Shown here: piece after piece, positions 1 through 5,333 of the stretch
Layout: every line of letters begins with the position of its first letter
Numbering within the stretch: the stretch's first letter is position 1
Assembly: GCA_900548135.1 (NCBI GenBank)
Contig: URJC01000204.1
Coordinates: 1 to 5,333, forward strand
DNA length: 5,333 nucleotides
Source: an uncultured Odoribacter sp.
GTDB lineage: Bacteria; Bacteroidota; Bacteroidia; Bacteroidales; Marinifilaceae
Direction: 5' to 3'
Made by a program: the position numbers and the translations under genes
The notes under the pieces: model-generated
The model's input: the letters and a program-made list of their open reading frames with translations, nothing else
Told to the model about the DNA's origin: nothing
Database searches by the model: none

Positions 1-287
1 AACCGGCGCATAAACTGGAAAATCTTACGGATATAAAACACTCCGATTAAAAGCACCAAAGAAATAATAAAAGCCAACCAACGTTGTATGATTTGCATTT
101 GATCTTCCATCTCCGGATAAATAGTCGGCCACAATTCAAAAACCCTTGAAATCGCCATTAACAAAAAACCGATGGAAATCAATATCCAGGAAGAATTAAA
201 CTTGGTACGTTTAAACATACTGATTGCAATAGCAGCAGCAGCAACCTGCATAAAGAGCGAAATATATTCCACAATAATCGAAAGCAT
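1..287 (-). CDS. Membrane protein N-terminal fragment, three predicted TM helices (runs off left edge)
   Basis: The reading frame opens at an ATG (285-287) and stays open through about 95 codons to the window edge, so the C-terminus is missing. The visible part is almost all membrane: helices at about residues 5-25 (IIVEYISLFMQV then an Ala run), 33-52 (SWILISIGFLLMAISRVF) and 69-87 (WLAFIISLVLLIGVFYI). Positive charges after helix 1 (KRTK) and after helix 3 (RKIFQFMRR), with an acidic loop between helices 2 and 3 (PEMEDQMQ), predict an N-out topology with a cytoplasmic C-terminal domain. That layout would suit the input module of a sensor histidine kinase, but no kinase motif is in the window, so this is only a guess. 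The ATG lies 11 bp beyond the ancestral stop of the tamL-like gene (299-301) on the same strand, which suggests an operon and possible translational coupling. No Shine-Dalgarno site is evident. Confidence 0.72.
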   Translation of the reverse strand, partial: MLSIIVEYISLFMQVAAAAIAISMFKRTKFNSSWILISIGFLLMAISRVFELWPTIYPEMEDQMQIIQRWLAFIISLVLLIGVFYIRKIFQFMRR

Positions 288-298
288 AAAGTATAGAA

Positions 299-526
299 TT
301 AAAACGGATAACCGATAGCGATATTTAATACGGATTTATTAAATCCGCCGTTATGATTTAAAAGAACAAATCGTTGTCCGCGGGGTAAAGCCGGATCATG
401 CATCTTCATTCCCAAATCAAAACGCAACAAGAAAAAAGTCACATTCAAACGCAATCCCACTCCGGTCCCCACTGCAATTTGCCTATAAAAATCCCTTTCA
501 AGCTGTGCTCCGGGATAAAGTGATTG
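299..526 (-). pseudogene. Orphaned C-terminal barrel segment of the tamL-like gene, same frame after the internal TGA
   Basis: Directly beyond the TGA at 527-529, and in the same frame, 75 sense codons lead to a TAA at 299-301. The translation contains DFYRQIAVGTGVGLRLN, TFFLLRFDLGMKMHDPA and PRGQRFVLLN, and ends in SVLNIAIGYPF. These are the last strands of an Omp85/TamL barrel, with the C-terminal aromatic residue that forms the beta-signal recognised by the BAM machinery. Read through, the whole gene spans 299-2659 with 786 codons, close to the usual length I know for this family. No other stop or frameshift is present, so the lesion is a single event and probably young. The segment has no start of its own at its head, so it is expressed only by read-through, suppression or removal of the stop. 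Confidence 0.88.
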
Positions 527-548
527 TCATATCCTGAACGATCCGGGA
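509..548. repeat. 7-bp direct repeat pair (TCCGGGA) bounding the stop-bearing 33-bp segment in tamL
   Basis: TCCGGGA occurs at 509-515 and again at 542-548 on the plus strand (TCCCGGA on the coding strand), offset by exactly 33 bp. The internal TGA (527-529) lies between the copies. Deleting one copy plus the spacer removes 11 codons in frame and joins ENRPG directly to AQLERDFYRQ. The repeats and the offset are read directly from the sequence. That they mediated an insertion, or could mediate a deletion by slippage, is inference. A 7-bp repeat at this distance can arise by chance, and both copies encode Pro-Gly in loop-like context. Confidence 0.55.
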
Positions 549-2659
549 CGGTTTTCATATTTATTGATATTCCAAATATTTCCGGCATCCAGAAATAAAG
601 CACCTTCCAACAACCAGAACAATTTGAAACGGTATTCCACATTTGCCTCCAGTTTAAAATCCCCCACACTATTGGGATATTTATCTTCTTCCGGAGCTGT
701 AGCATACGAGCCCGGCCCCAACGTCCTCGACTGCCAGGCCCGGATCCCATTCGCACCTCCGCAATAATAAGCCTCCTCAAAAGGCAATGCTTTCATATTC
801 CCATATGGATAACCACTTCCCAGAAACAAACGGTAAACCACGCTGTTTATCCGATTGATATAATGATTAAAGCGATATTCCCCGTCTGCCTTTACAAATT
901 GCGCATAACGTACCCCCAAAGCCTTATAAAAACGTTCTCCGGCCAATTCCGAACGATGCTTACCGAACAAGCGGTCAACTCCCAGTAAGAAGTTACCCGA
1001 AGACTCCAAATTCCACCTGAAATAATTAAAGCTACCCGTTGTATTCTCCTGCTGGTCACTGTATTTTGCCCAAAAATTGGCCGACAGAATCAGGTGGTCG
1101 GTATATGCACTTTTGACATACTGATTTTTTAATCCATTGATAAAACTATCGTTGACATACGGCATCAGGACATAATTCAAATCAATCAGGTCAAAACCAT
1201 AATACCATTTATTATCGCTCCTTTGCCAAAGATAACCAAACTTGGCACTGACCACCCGGCGACGATAAAACTGGGTGTGCTCCTGGCTGTAAGACAAAGA
1301 TATCGAAGTTTTAGGCGCAAAATCCCTGCGAAATTCTGACAATTTCAAAATAGGAACCCAAAACTGTGGGGTAACTAACCGCAGCTCAGTCCCGACTTCA
1401 GTCGTACTGAAAATCTCATTCTCCCTTAATTTTTCCTTTTTCAAGGCTCCCCAAACACTTAAAGTCAGATTTTCTCCTCCATGGAATAAATTCTTATGGT
1501 TGTACGAAAAATTTCCTCCGACACCAATATTCCCGGAATTATTGGTTCCTTCGAGAAACACATTATAAGACTGACGCTTCATCGGCGTTAATTGAATTTC
1601 ACAATCCAATTGGGGATGTTGCGGATCCTTTACCTGTTCCCGAAAAACGATATTGATAAATTTAAATAGTTTCAGTGCTTGTAAACGGGAATATGAACTG
1701 GCCACCTTCCGGACATTGTATTGTTCTCCCCTGTCAAACTGTATCGTTTCGAGGATAACCTTCGGTTTAATTTTCATCTCCCCATTGTAAACGACTTCAT
1801 AATTATTGTAATACACCCGTTGATACAATGAATCGGCAGCCGATACTGCCAACACCGGATCATAATCCAGGTTAACCCGTATATTCCCGATCGTATATTT
1901 CCGGTAAGCCATGCTATCGGGCAGGTTATTTATAATCGTCATGATCAGGTCAGCCTTTTCAGGCGATCCGTTTTTCAACGTATCAGCATAATATTGGAGA
2001 TAATCTTTTGAAAAATTATAATATCCGTTTGCCCTGAGTGCTTCCGTCACCCGTTCACGTTCTTTTTCCAACACATCAACATCCATCGGCATCTCTCTGC
2101 GGATCAGTGTATGGGCCGAATCAGCCACCATCATCCGGAATACAGGAGAAGAATAAGGCAGTTCATTAACAATCACTCCACTATCTGCCTGGTAATTAAA
2201 ATCCTGAATACGCGTCACCGGACCTGACTGAATCCGGTATTCTACATAAGCTTTCTTTTTCTTGAACCAAACAGAATCGGAAACCGAAGCTTTATAGTAC
2301 CCCTTATTGTTCAAATACAATTCAAGTTGTTTCTTGCTCCTGTCTGTCATGAAAGGACTGTAAACAACAGGGGCTTCTCCGATCGATCTCAACCACCTGT
2401 TAAAACGCTTCTTTTCATTATTGCCACTCAGGTTATATAACCCTAAATGAAAACGGATCACTCCTAAAATTCTCGTATTGGGACGCTGGCGGATTACTTT
2501 TTTCAGATCAGCAGTACTCACATTTTTTTCGTCAATCTTCATCTTAACCCGATTCAACAAATAGTCATCCTTACCAACATAACGGGTAGGCGAACAGGCA
2601 TAAAAGACAGACGAAAGAAAAAGAATCAATAATATCTTATATAGGATATGTTTCTCCAA
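527..2659 (-). CDS. tamL: TamL/TamA-family outer-membrane assembly lipoprotein, prematurely stopped (710 codons)
   Basis: This encodes a BamA/TamA-superfamily (Omp85) protein of the Bacteroidota TamL type, thought to work with TamB in outer-membrane biogenesis. Residues 1-22 form a lipoprotein signal peptide (charged start, hydrophobic core ILLILFLSSVF, lipobox ending YAC with Cys22). The mature N-terminus carries the family pattern SPTRYVGKDDYLLNRVK and RQRPNTRILG. POTRA-like repeats fill roughly residues 30-360. The barrel starts near RQSYNVFLEGTNNSGNIG, and the L6-loop signature GGANGIRAW...RTLGPGSY lies at residues 634-650. The start must be the TTG at 2657-2659, because TAA (2660-2662) precedes it directly and the next TTG would cut into the signal peptide. 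The frame ends at TGA 527-529, about 75 residues short. The remaining strands and the terminal Phe are encoded just beyond it in the same frame. The truncated product should not close its barrel. Family assignment is strong; whether the gene is functional is open. Confidence 0.9.
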   Translation of the reverse strand: MEKHILYKILLILFLSSVFYACSPTRYVGKDDYLLNRVKMKIDEKNVSTADLKKVIRQRPNTRILGVIRFHLGLYNLSGNNEKKRFNRWLRSIGEAPVVYSPFMTDRSKKQLELYLNNKGYYKASVSDSVWFKKKKAYVEYRIQSGPVTRIQDFNYQADSGVIVNELPYSSPVFRMMVADSAHTLIRREMPMDVDVLEKERERVTEALRANGYYNFSKDYLQYYADTLKNGSPEKADLIMTIINNLPDSMAYRKYTIGNIRVNLDYDPVLAVSAADSLYQRVYYNNYEVVYNGEMKIKPKVILETIQFDRGEQYNVRKVASSYSRLQALKLFKFINIVFREQVKDPQHPQLDCEIQLTPMKRQSYNVFLEGTNNSGNIGVGGNFSYNHKNLFHGGENLTLSVWGALKKEKLRENEIFSTTEVGTELRLVTPQFWVPILKLSEFRRDFAPKTSISLSYSQEHTQFYRRRVVSAKFGYLWQRSDNKWYYGFDLIDLNYVLMPYVNDSFINGLKNQYVKSAYTDHLILSANFWAKYSDQQENTTGSFNYFRWNLESSGNFLLGVDRLFGKHRSELAGERFYKALGVRYAQFVKADGEYRFNHYINRINSVVYRLFLGSGYPYGNMKALPFEEAYYCGGANGIRAWQSRTLGPGSYATAPEEDKYPNSVGDFKLEANVEYRFKLFWLLEGALFLDAGNIWNINKYENRPGSFRI

Positions 2660-2675
2660 TTATCAAAAATGTTAC

Positions 2676-2683
2676 TATTTTTG
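2676..2683 (+). promoter_or_regulatory. Bacteroidota-type -7 element (TATTTTTG) ahead of the RNA methyltransferase
   Basis: TATTTTTG fits the Bacteroidetes primary sigma-factor -7 consensus TAnnTTTG. It ends 18 bp before the ATG at 2702, so a transcript starting about 7 bases downstream would have a leader of roughly 10-12 nt. At the expected -33 distance the sequence is only T-rich and no clean TTTG is seen. It lies in the 42-bp divergent gap and is the best candidate to drive the plus-strand pair (methyltransferase and barrel protein). Confidence 0.45.
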
Positions 2684-2701
2684 CACAGAATCTGATTAAT
2701 C

Positions 2702-3463
2702 ATGCTTAGCAAACAGGTAACAAAAATAGTCCAAAACCTTGAAAAAAAGAAATTCAGGGAAAAATATAATCTTTTTAAAGTAGAAGGTGAAAAGCTGGTT
2801 GATGAACTGTTGCTTTCTTCCCTAAAGATTCATTCCCTGTTAGCCTCTCCAACCTGGATCAACACCCATCCGGCCGTATCCTCCCAAGTAAAGCTGATTG
2901 AAACCGATGAACATGAAATGAAAAATATCTCTAACTTTCAATCGCCCCCGGAAGTCATTGCATTGGCAGAAATACCTGTTTACACATTCCAGGAAACAAC
3001 TATACGGCAAAATTTATCCCTGGTTCTGAACGGTATACAAGATCCCGGCAATCTGGGCACTATCCTCCGGGTAGCCGATTGGTTCGGCATACAACATATC
3101 TTTTGTGATCAGGATTGTGCCAACGCTTATAACCCCAAATGCGTACAAGCCAGTATGGGGGCTATTTTCAGGGTGAAAACCTGCTATACAGAACTGCTTC
3201 CTTTGTTAGAAAAAATAAAAGCCAAAAATTTTCCCATCTTTGGCACATTTTTAGATGGGGAAAACATTTACCAGGCTGATCTTGGCAAGCAGGGATTCAT
3301 TATCATGGGGAATGAAGGAAAAGGAATTTCTGAAACAATCAGCCGCCAGGTAGATTATAAACTGACTATTCCAACTTTCGCACACAATGAATTCCAAACA
3401 GAATCATTGAACGTCGGGGTTGCCACGGGTATTATACTGTCAGAATTTAAAAGAAGGATATAA
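2702..3463 (+). CDS. TrmH/SpoU-family RNA 2'-O-ribose methyltransferase
   Basis: This encodes a 253-residue SPOUT-class enzyme that should methylate the 2'-OH of a ribose in rRNA or tRNA using S-adenosylmethionine, in the cytoplasm. The N-terminal 85 or so residues form the SpoU substrate-binding domain (FKVEGEKLVDELL at 25-37). The knotted catalytic domain shows all three family motifs. Motif 1 is LNGIQDPGNLGTILRVADWFG (residues 109-129), with conserved Asn110 and catalytic-type Arg123. Motif 2 is IIMGNEGKGIS (200-210). Motif 3 is in the stretch 222-245, with IPTFAHNE and ESLNVGVATGIIL. Length is normal for the family. The ATG at 2702 starts the expected MLSKQVTKIVQNLEKKKFRE, and a promoter-like element lies just ahead. 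The substrate base cannot be read from the sequence, so RlmB, TrmH or TsnR names would be over-calls. The gene is divergent from the tamL-like gene and 27 bp ahead of a co-directional barrel gene. Confidence 0.93.
   Translation: MLSKQVTKIVQNLEKKKFREKYNLFKVEGEKLVDELLLSSLKIHSLLASPTWINTHPAVSSQVKLIETDEHEMKNISNFQSPPEVIALAEIPVYTFQETTIRQNLSLVLNGIQDPGNLGTILRVADWFGIQHIFCDQDCANAYNPKCVQASMGAIFRVKTCYTELLPLLEKIKAKNFPIFGTFLDGENIYQADLGKQGFIIMGNEGKGISETISRQVDYKLTIPTFAHNEFQTESLNVGVATGIILSEFKRRI
2721..2728 (-). promoter_or_regulatory. Candidate -7 element (TATTTTTG on minus strand) for the tamL-like gene, inside trmH
   Basis: The plus-strand CAAAAATA reads TATTTTTG on the minus strand, matching TAnnTTTG. It lies within the first codons of the divergent methyltransferase gene. 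A transcript starting about 7 bases downstream would give the tamL-like gene a leader of about 55 nt before its TTG at 2659. The -33 area (about 2745-2752) is a T-rich run on the minus strand without an exact TTTG. The match could be chance in AT-rich sequence, but no better minus-strand candidate lies in the gap. Confidence 0.33.
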
Positions 3464-3490
3464 AATTAATTTAATTCAAAATCAAAAAAG

Positions 3491-4084
3491 ATGAAGAAGC
3501 TGTTTTTAGTATTATTTGTATGTCTTTGCGGACTCGCAACCAAGGCTGAAATGCCAATCAACATCGGTATTCACGGAGGAGTTTCCAACAACCGGATCAA
3601 ATTCGAGGACCTCAGGAGTGTCCGGGGATCAGAATCCAATATCGGATATATGGTGGGAGCATTTATGCGAATCAATTTCGGAAAATTATACCTCGAACCG
3701 TCTTTAAATTATTCACACAAAACCAGTACAGCCAAAGGTATTGTTACAAATGCCGGCAGTAGCCGGGAGAATTTTGATTTGAAAATGAATACCTTTGATA
3801 TTCCGGTCATGGTAGGTTTCAAATTATTGGATCTGTCTGTTGTCAAGCTACGTGCATTTGCAGGTCCCCAAATATCAATGGGAAAGCTAAAAAACCTCGA
3901 TAAATTAAGCTCCAGCGAACTGGTTGAGGCAGACAAAGTGAACTGGCGTGGCAAAGTAGGAGTTGGTGTCGATGTCTGGAAATTAACTTTCGACGTGGAT
4001 TACGAAAAAGGATTTAAGAAATTAAGCCATGAATTAAAAGCTCCGAGATCTTTTAATTTCACCTTGGGACTTAAAATCATCTGA
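3491..4084 (+). CDS. Small secreted outer-membrane beta-barrel protein (PorT/OMP_b-brl-like)
   Basis: The 197-residue protein has a Sec signal peptide (MKKLFLVLFVCLCGLATKA, likely cut after Ala19). The mature chain is built of alternating-residue strands with glycine turns: NIGIHGGVSNN, NIGYMVGAFMRINFGKLYLEP, NTFDIPVMVGFKLL, VKLRAFAGPQIS, GKVGVGVDVWKLTFDVDYEKG and a final FNFTLGLKII. The order Y/F-x-(D/E)-I-P then xxAGPxxS is typical of the outer-membrane beta-barrel families common in Bacteroidota, so an eight-strand-type barrel in the outer membrane is likely. The two cysteines in the signal peptide do not form a lipobox. No enzymatic or binding motif is visible and its role is unknown. It follows the methyltransferase by 27 bp, lacks an obvious promoter of its own and is closed by two hairpins downstream, so it is probably the second gene of a two-gene transcript. 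Confidence 0.85.
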   Translation: MKKLFLVLFVCLCGLATKAEMPINIGIHGGVSNNRIKFEDLRSVRGSESNIGYMVGAFMRINFGKLYLEPSLNYSHKTSTAKGIVTNAGSSRENFDLKMNTFDIPVMVGFKLLDLSVVKLRAFAGPQISMGKLKNLDKLSSSELVEADKVNWRGKVGVGVDVWKLTFDVDYEKGFKKLSHELKAPRSFNFTLGLKII

Positions 4085-4108
4085 TCGTAAAATTGATTTT
4101 GACTGCTA

Positions 4109-4136
4109 AACTGCCATTAACTGGCAAGTTATTTTT
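4109..4136 (+). terminator. First (weaker) hairpin plus T-run downstream of the barrel gene
   Basis: AACTGCCA (4109-4116) pairs with TGGCA-A-GTT (4122-4130): a 5-bp core, one bulged A at 4127, and three more pairs, around a TTAAC loop. It is followed by ATTTTT (4131-4136). The stem is short and only modestly GC-rich, so it may be a weak terminator or a pause site ahead of the stronger hairpin that follows within 10 bp. Confidence 0.42.
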
Positions 4137-4140
4137 CAGA

Positions 4141-4200
4141 CGACGGAACCATGTACCTGATCACAATCTCAAACAGGAATATGGTTCCGTCGGATTTTTT
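4141..4200 (+). terminator. Strong Rho-independent terminator between convergent genes
   Basis: CGACGGAACCAT (4141-4152) and ATGGTTCCGTCG (4181-4192) form a perfect 12-bp stem. Inside it, two further pairs and CCTG (4156-4159) with CAGG (4174-4177) extend the helix and leave a loop of about 14 nt. TTTTTT at 4195-4200 follows on the plus strand, so the element should end the methyltransferase/barrel transcript. The T-run overlaps the stop codon of the convergent sulfatase-like gene (4199-4201). The minus-strand transcript would form the same hairpin right after its stop codon, but A-rich sequence follows it there, so it would act more as an mRNA 3' end stabiliser or a weak terminator in that direction. 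Confidence 0.85.
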
Positions 4201-5333
4201 ATTCTTTATCCCGGCCGAAATAATCGTATTTAATAATGTAATCTGAAATGCTCCAACACCGGGCACTCCGCTTCAATTCAGCAGCAGAAACCTCCCTGGT
4301 ATTTCCGACAAACTGCCCCAAGGGACTCACTGCATATGCTCTTTTATCCGGATCCAGAATACTTTGTCCCAACCCTTTCCAATAATAATGCCCCAACCCT
4401 AATAATTCAAGCAAAGTGGGATAAATATCCACCTGTCCCATCACCTCCTCATAACGCAGGCTTACCGGAGAATTAATCACAATAAATGGAGTAAATTGTT
4501 CTTCTGAAACCAAGCCATGCCCGGCTGACGATGCACACAACTCTTTCCGGGAATCAGCCAATCCTTCATGGTCTCCTGTAATCACAATCATGGTATTAGC
4601 AAATTTCGGATTACTCCGGATAGCTTTTACAAAAGTGCCGATAGCATAATCCGTATAATTAGCGACAGTCATAAAATCCCTCATCCGGACCGGAATGGTA
4701 TCGGAAAAATGAATCCGTTTGTCTGCTTCCGGAATAATGAACGGGTTATGACCGGAATAAGTCACACACATCAGAAACGTATGTCCTTCCTGCGGCCACA
4801 ACTCATCAGCCTGCAACTTCTCTGCACATTGCTGCATAAAAGAAAGATCCCCCAAACCCTTCCGGCTACTGGCCCCAGGTTCCAGGGTAAAATAATTCCG
4901 GTCGATAATCCTGTCAAATCCAAAAGCAGACTGGACAGCACCCTGATTCCATACAATCTTTTTATCCACCAACATACTGTAAGCTTTGGCCGATTCATAT
5001 TTTTCTTTAAAAGCATGTATCAATCCTCTGGAATAACAAGCCCGGATCGGAGGATATTTCAAACTGTAAGTTCCGCTTTCGATCGGGAGTAATCCGGTGT
5101 AAATCAACAGTTGGGCATCTACGGAACGTCCTCCTTTCACCTGGGTGAGTACATGGGGGGCATAAAGTGTATTTTCCTCTTTCAGCAAAGCATTTAAACA
5201 GGGTGTAATTTCTTTATCTTCAAAAGTACGCTCTAACACCCAGCTTTCAAAAGATTCAGCTAAAATGACAATACAATTTGCCCGTGGATCGCTAACGCTA
5301 TATTTATCCCGCAACGGGCACGAAGACAACCAA
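4199..5333 (-). CDS. LTA-synthase-like sulfatase/phosphotransferase, catalytic domain (5' end beyond right edge)
   Basis: This is an alkaline-phosphatase-superfamily enzyme of the membrane-anchored LTA synthase/sulfatase type. Such proteins carry an N-terminal multi-helix anchor and an extracytoplasmic catalytic domain. Only the domain is seen: about 378 codons, open to the edge (Leu at 5327-5329 is preceded by an in-frame Trp codon, so this TTG is not the start). Counting that Leu as 1, the motifs are NCIVILAESFESW (metal-ligand Glu25), GGRSVDAQLL (nucleophile-type Ser69), SGHNPF (His194), VITGDHEG (Asp253, His254), HGLVSEEQFTPFIVI and VDIYPTLLELLGLG. The spacings Glu-nucleophile (44) and His-Asp (59) are close to those I recall for S. 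aureus LtaS (E255/T300, H416/D475). Ser replaces the usual Thr nucleophile. Bacteroidota make no lipoteichoic acid, so the substrate is unknown; transfer or removal of a phospho-group or sulfate on envelope glycans or lipids is possible. The gene is convergent with the barrel gene. Confidence 0.88.
   Translation of the reverse strand, partial: WLSSCPLRDKYSVSDPRANCIVILAESFESWVLERTFEDKEITPCLNALLKEENTLYAPHVLTQVKGGRSVDAQLLIYTGLLPIESGTYSLKYPPIRACYSRGLIHAFKEKYESAKAYSMLVDKKIVWNQGAVQSAFGFDRIIDRNYFTLEPGASSRKGLGDLSFMQQCAEKLQADELWPQEGHTFLMCVTYSGHNPFIIPEADKRIHFSDTIPVRMRDFMTVANYTDYAIGTFVKAIRSNPKFANTMIVITGDHEGLADSRKELCASSAGHGLVSEEQFTPFIVINSPVSLRYEEVMGQVDIYPTLLELLGLGHYYWKGLGQSILDPDKRAYAVSPLGQFVGNTREVSAAELKRSARCWSISDYIIKYDYFGRDKE

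Noticed and set aside
230..243. GCA triplet repeat
   Set aside because: Only about four units, encoding an Ala run in a transmembrane helix. It is too short to suggest repeat-driven variation.
490..529. Selenocysteine insertion at the tamL TGA
   Set aside because: I see no clear stem-loop directly after the TGA on the coding strand, and a barrel loop position is not a known selenoprotein site.
445..780. Minus-strand open frame of 111 codons overlapping the tamL 3' region
   Set aside because: It first looked like a frameshifted tamL tail, but the true tail (DFYRQIAVGTG...IAIGYPF) lies in the original tamL frame beyond the TGA. This frame gives a Trp/Arg-rich, non-barrel sequence and is a shadow.
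299..2659. Alternative genetic code (TGA as sense) to explain the internal stop
   Set aside because: Trp is encoded by TGG throughout, the barrel gene ends at TGA (4082-4084) just ahead of terminators, and no other gene in the window has an internal TGA. Only one site would need recoding.
2626..2703. 25-codon minus-strand ORF starting at the ATG that overlaps the methyltransferase ATG (shared CATG)
   Set aside because: Its translation (MINQILCKNS...) shows no recognisable feature and it runs out of frame into the tamL signal peptide. It is probably chance, although a leader peptide cannot be excluded.
3709..3954. Minus-strand ORF of 81 codons inside the barrel gene
   Set aside because: It is antisense to a convincing secreted barrel protein, has no family pattern and lacks start signals.
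4568..5092. Plus-strand ORF of 174 codons antisense to the sulfatase-like gene
   Set aside because: It has low-complexity, Ser/Ile/His-rich composition without motifs, and lies wholly antisense to a gene with clear catalytic motifs.
5327..5329. TTG as the start of the sulfatase-like gene
   Set aside because: The frame continues upstream (Trp codon at 5330-5332) to the window edge, and the family has an N-terminal membrane anchor that is missing here. The gene is cut by the window, not started there.

Overview
The window looks like a piece of a Bacteroidota chromosome, most likely order Bacteroidales. The reasons are a TamL-type lipoprotein/beta-barrel gene, a PorT-like small barrel, TAnnTTTG-like promoter elements, little sign of Shine-Dalgarno sites and moderate GC. 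Gene density is ordinary, and there is no phage, CRISPR, IS element or RNA gene that I can support.

Layout, left to right. (1) Positions 1-287, minus strand: the N-terminal 95 codons of a three-helix membrane protein that runs off the left edge. (2) Positions 299-2659, minus strand: a TamL/TamA (BamA superfamily) outer-membrane lipoprotein gene. Its reading frame is cut by one in-frame TGA at 527-529. The last 75 sense codons (302-526) continue in the same frame and end with a normal barrel C-terminus, so the gene is either broken late or read through. (3) Positions 2660-2701: a 42-bp divergent gap. (4) Positions 2702-3463, plus strand: a TrmH/SpoU-family RNA 2'-O-methyltransferase. (5) Positions 3491-4084, plus strand: a small secreted beta-barrel protein, 27 bp behind the methyltransferase and probably co-transcribed with it. 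(6) Positions 4085-4198: a convergent gap with two hairpins followed by T-runs. (7) Positions 4199 to the right edge, minus strand: the catalytic domain of an LTA-synthase-like sulfatase/phosphotransferase whose membrane-anchoring N-terminus lies outside the window.

Most of the genes concern the envelope: an OM assembly factor, a small OM barrel, a membrane protein and an extracytoplasmic phospho/sulfo-transferase. The clearest anomaly is in tamL. The premature TGA lies inside a 33-bp segment bounded by two copies of a 7-bp direct repeat (TCCGGGA on the plus strand). Removing one repeat plus the spacer deletes exactly 11 codons, removes the stop and rejoins the protein as ...ENRPG-AQLERDFYRQ..., which resembles the family pattern as I remember it. 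This suggests a recent small insertion or duplication, or possibly a reversible on/off lesion. A plain sequencing or assembly artefact remains possible. I found no convincing undescribed multi-gene system here.
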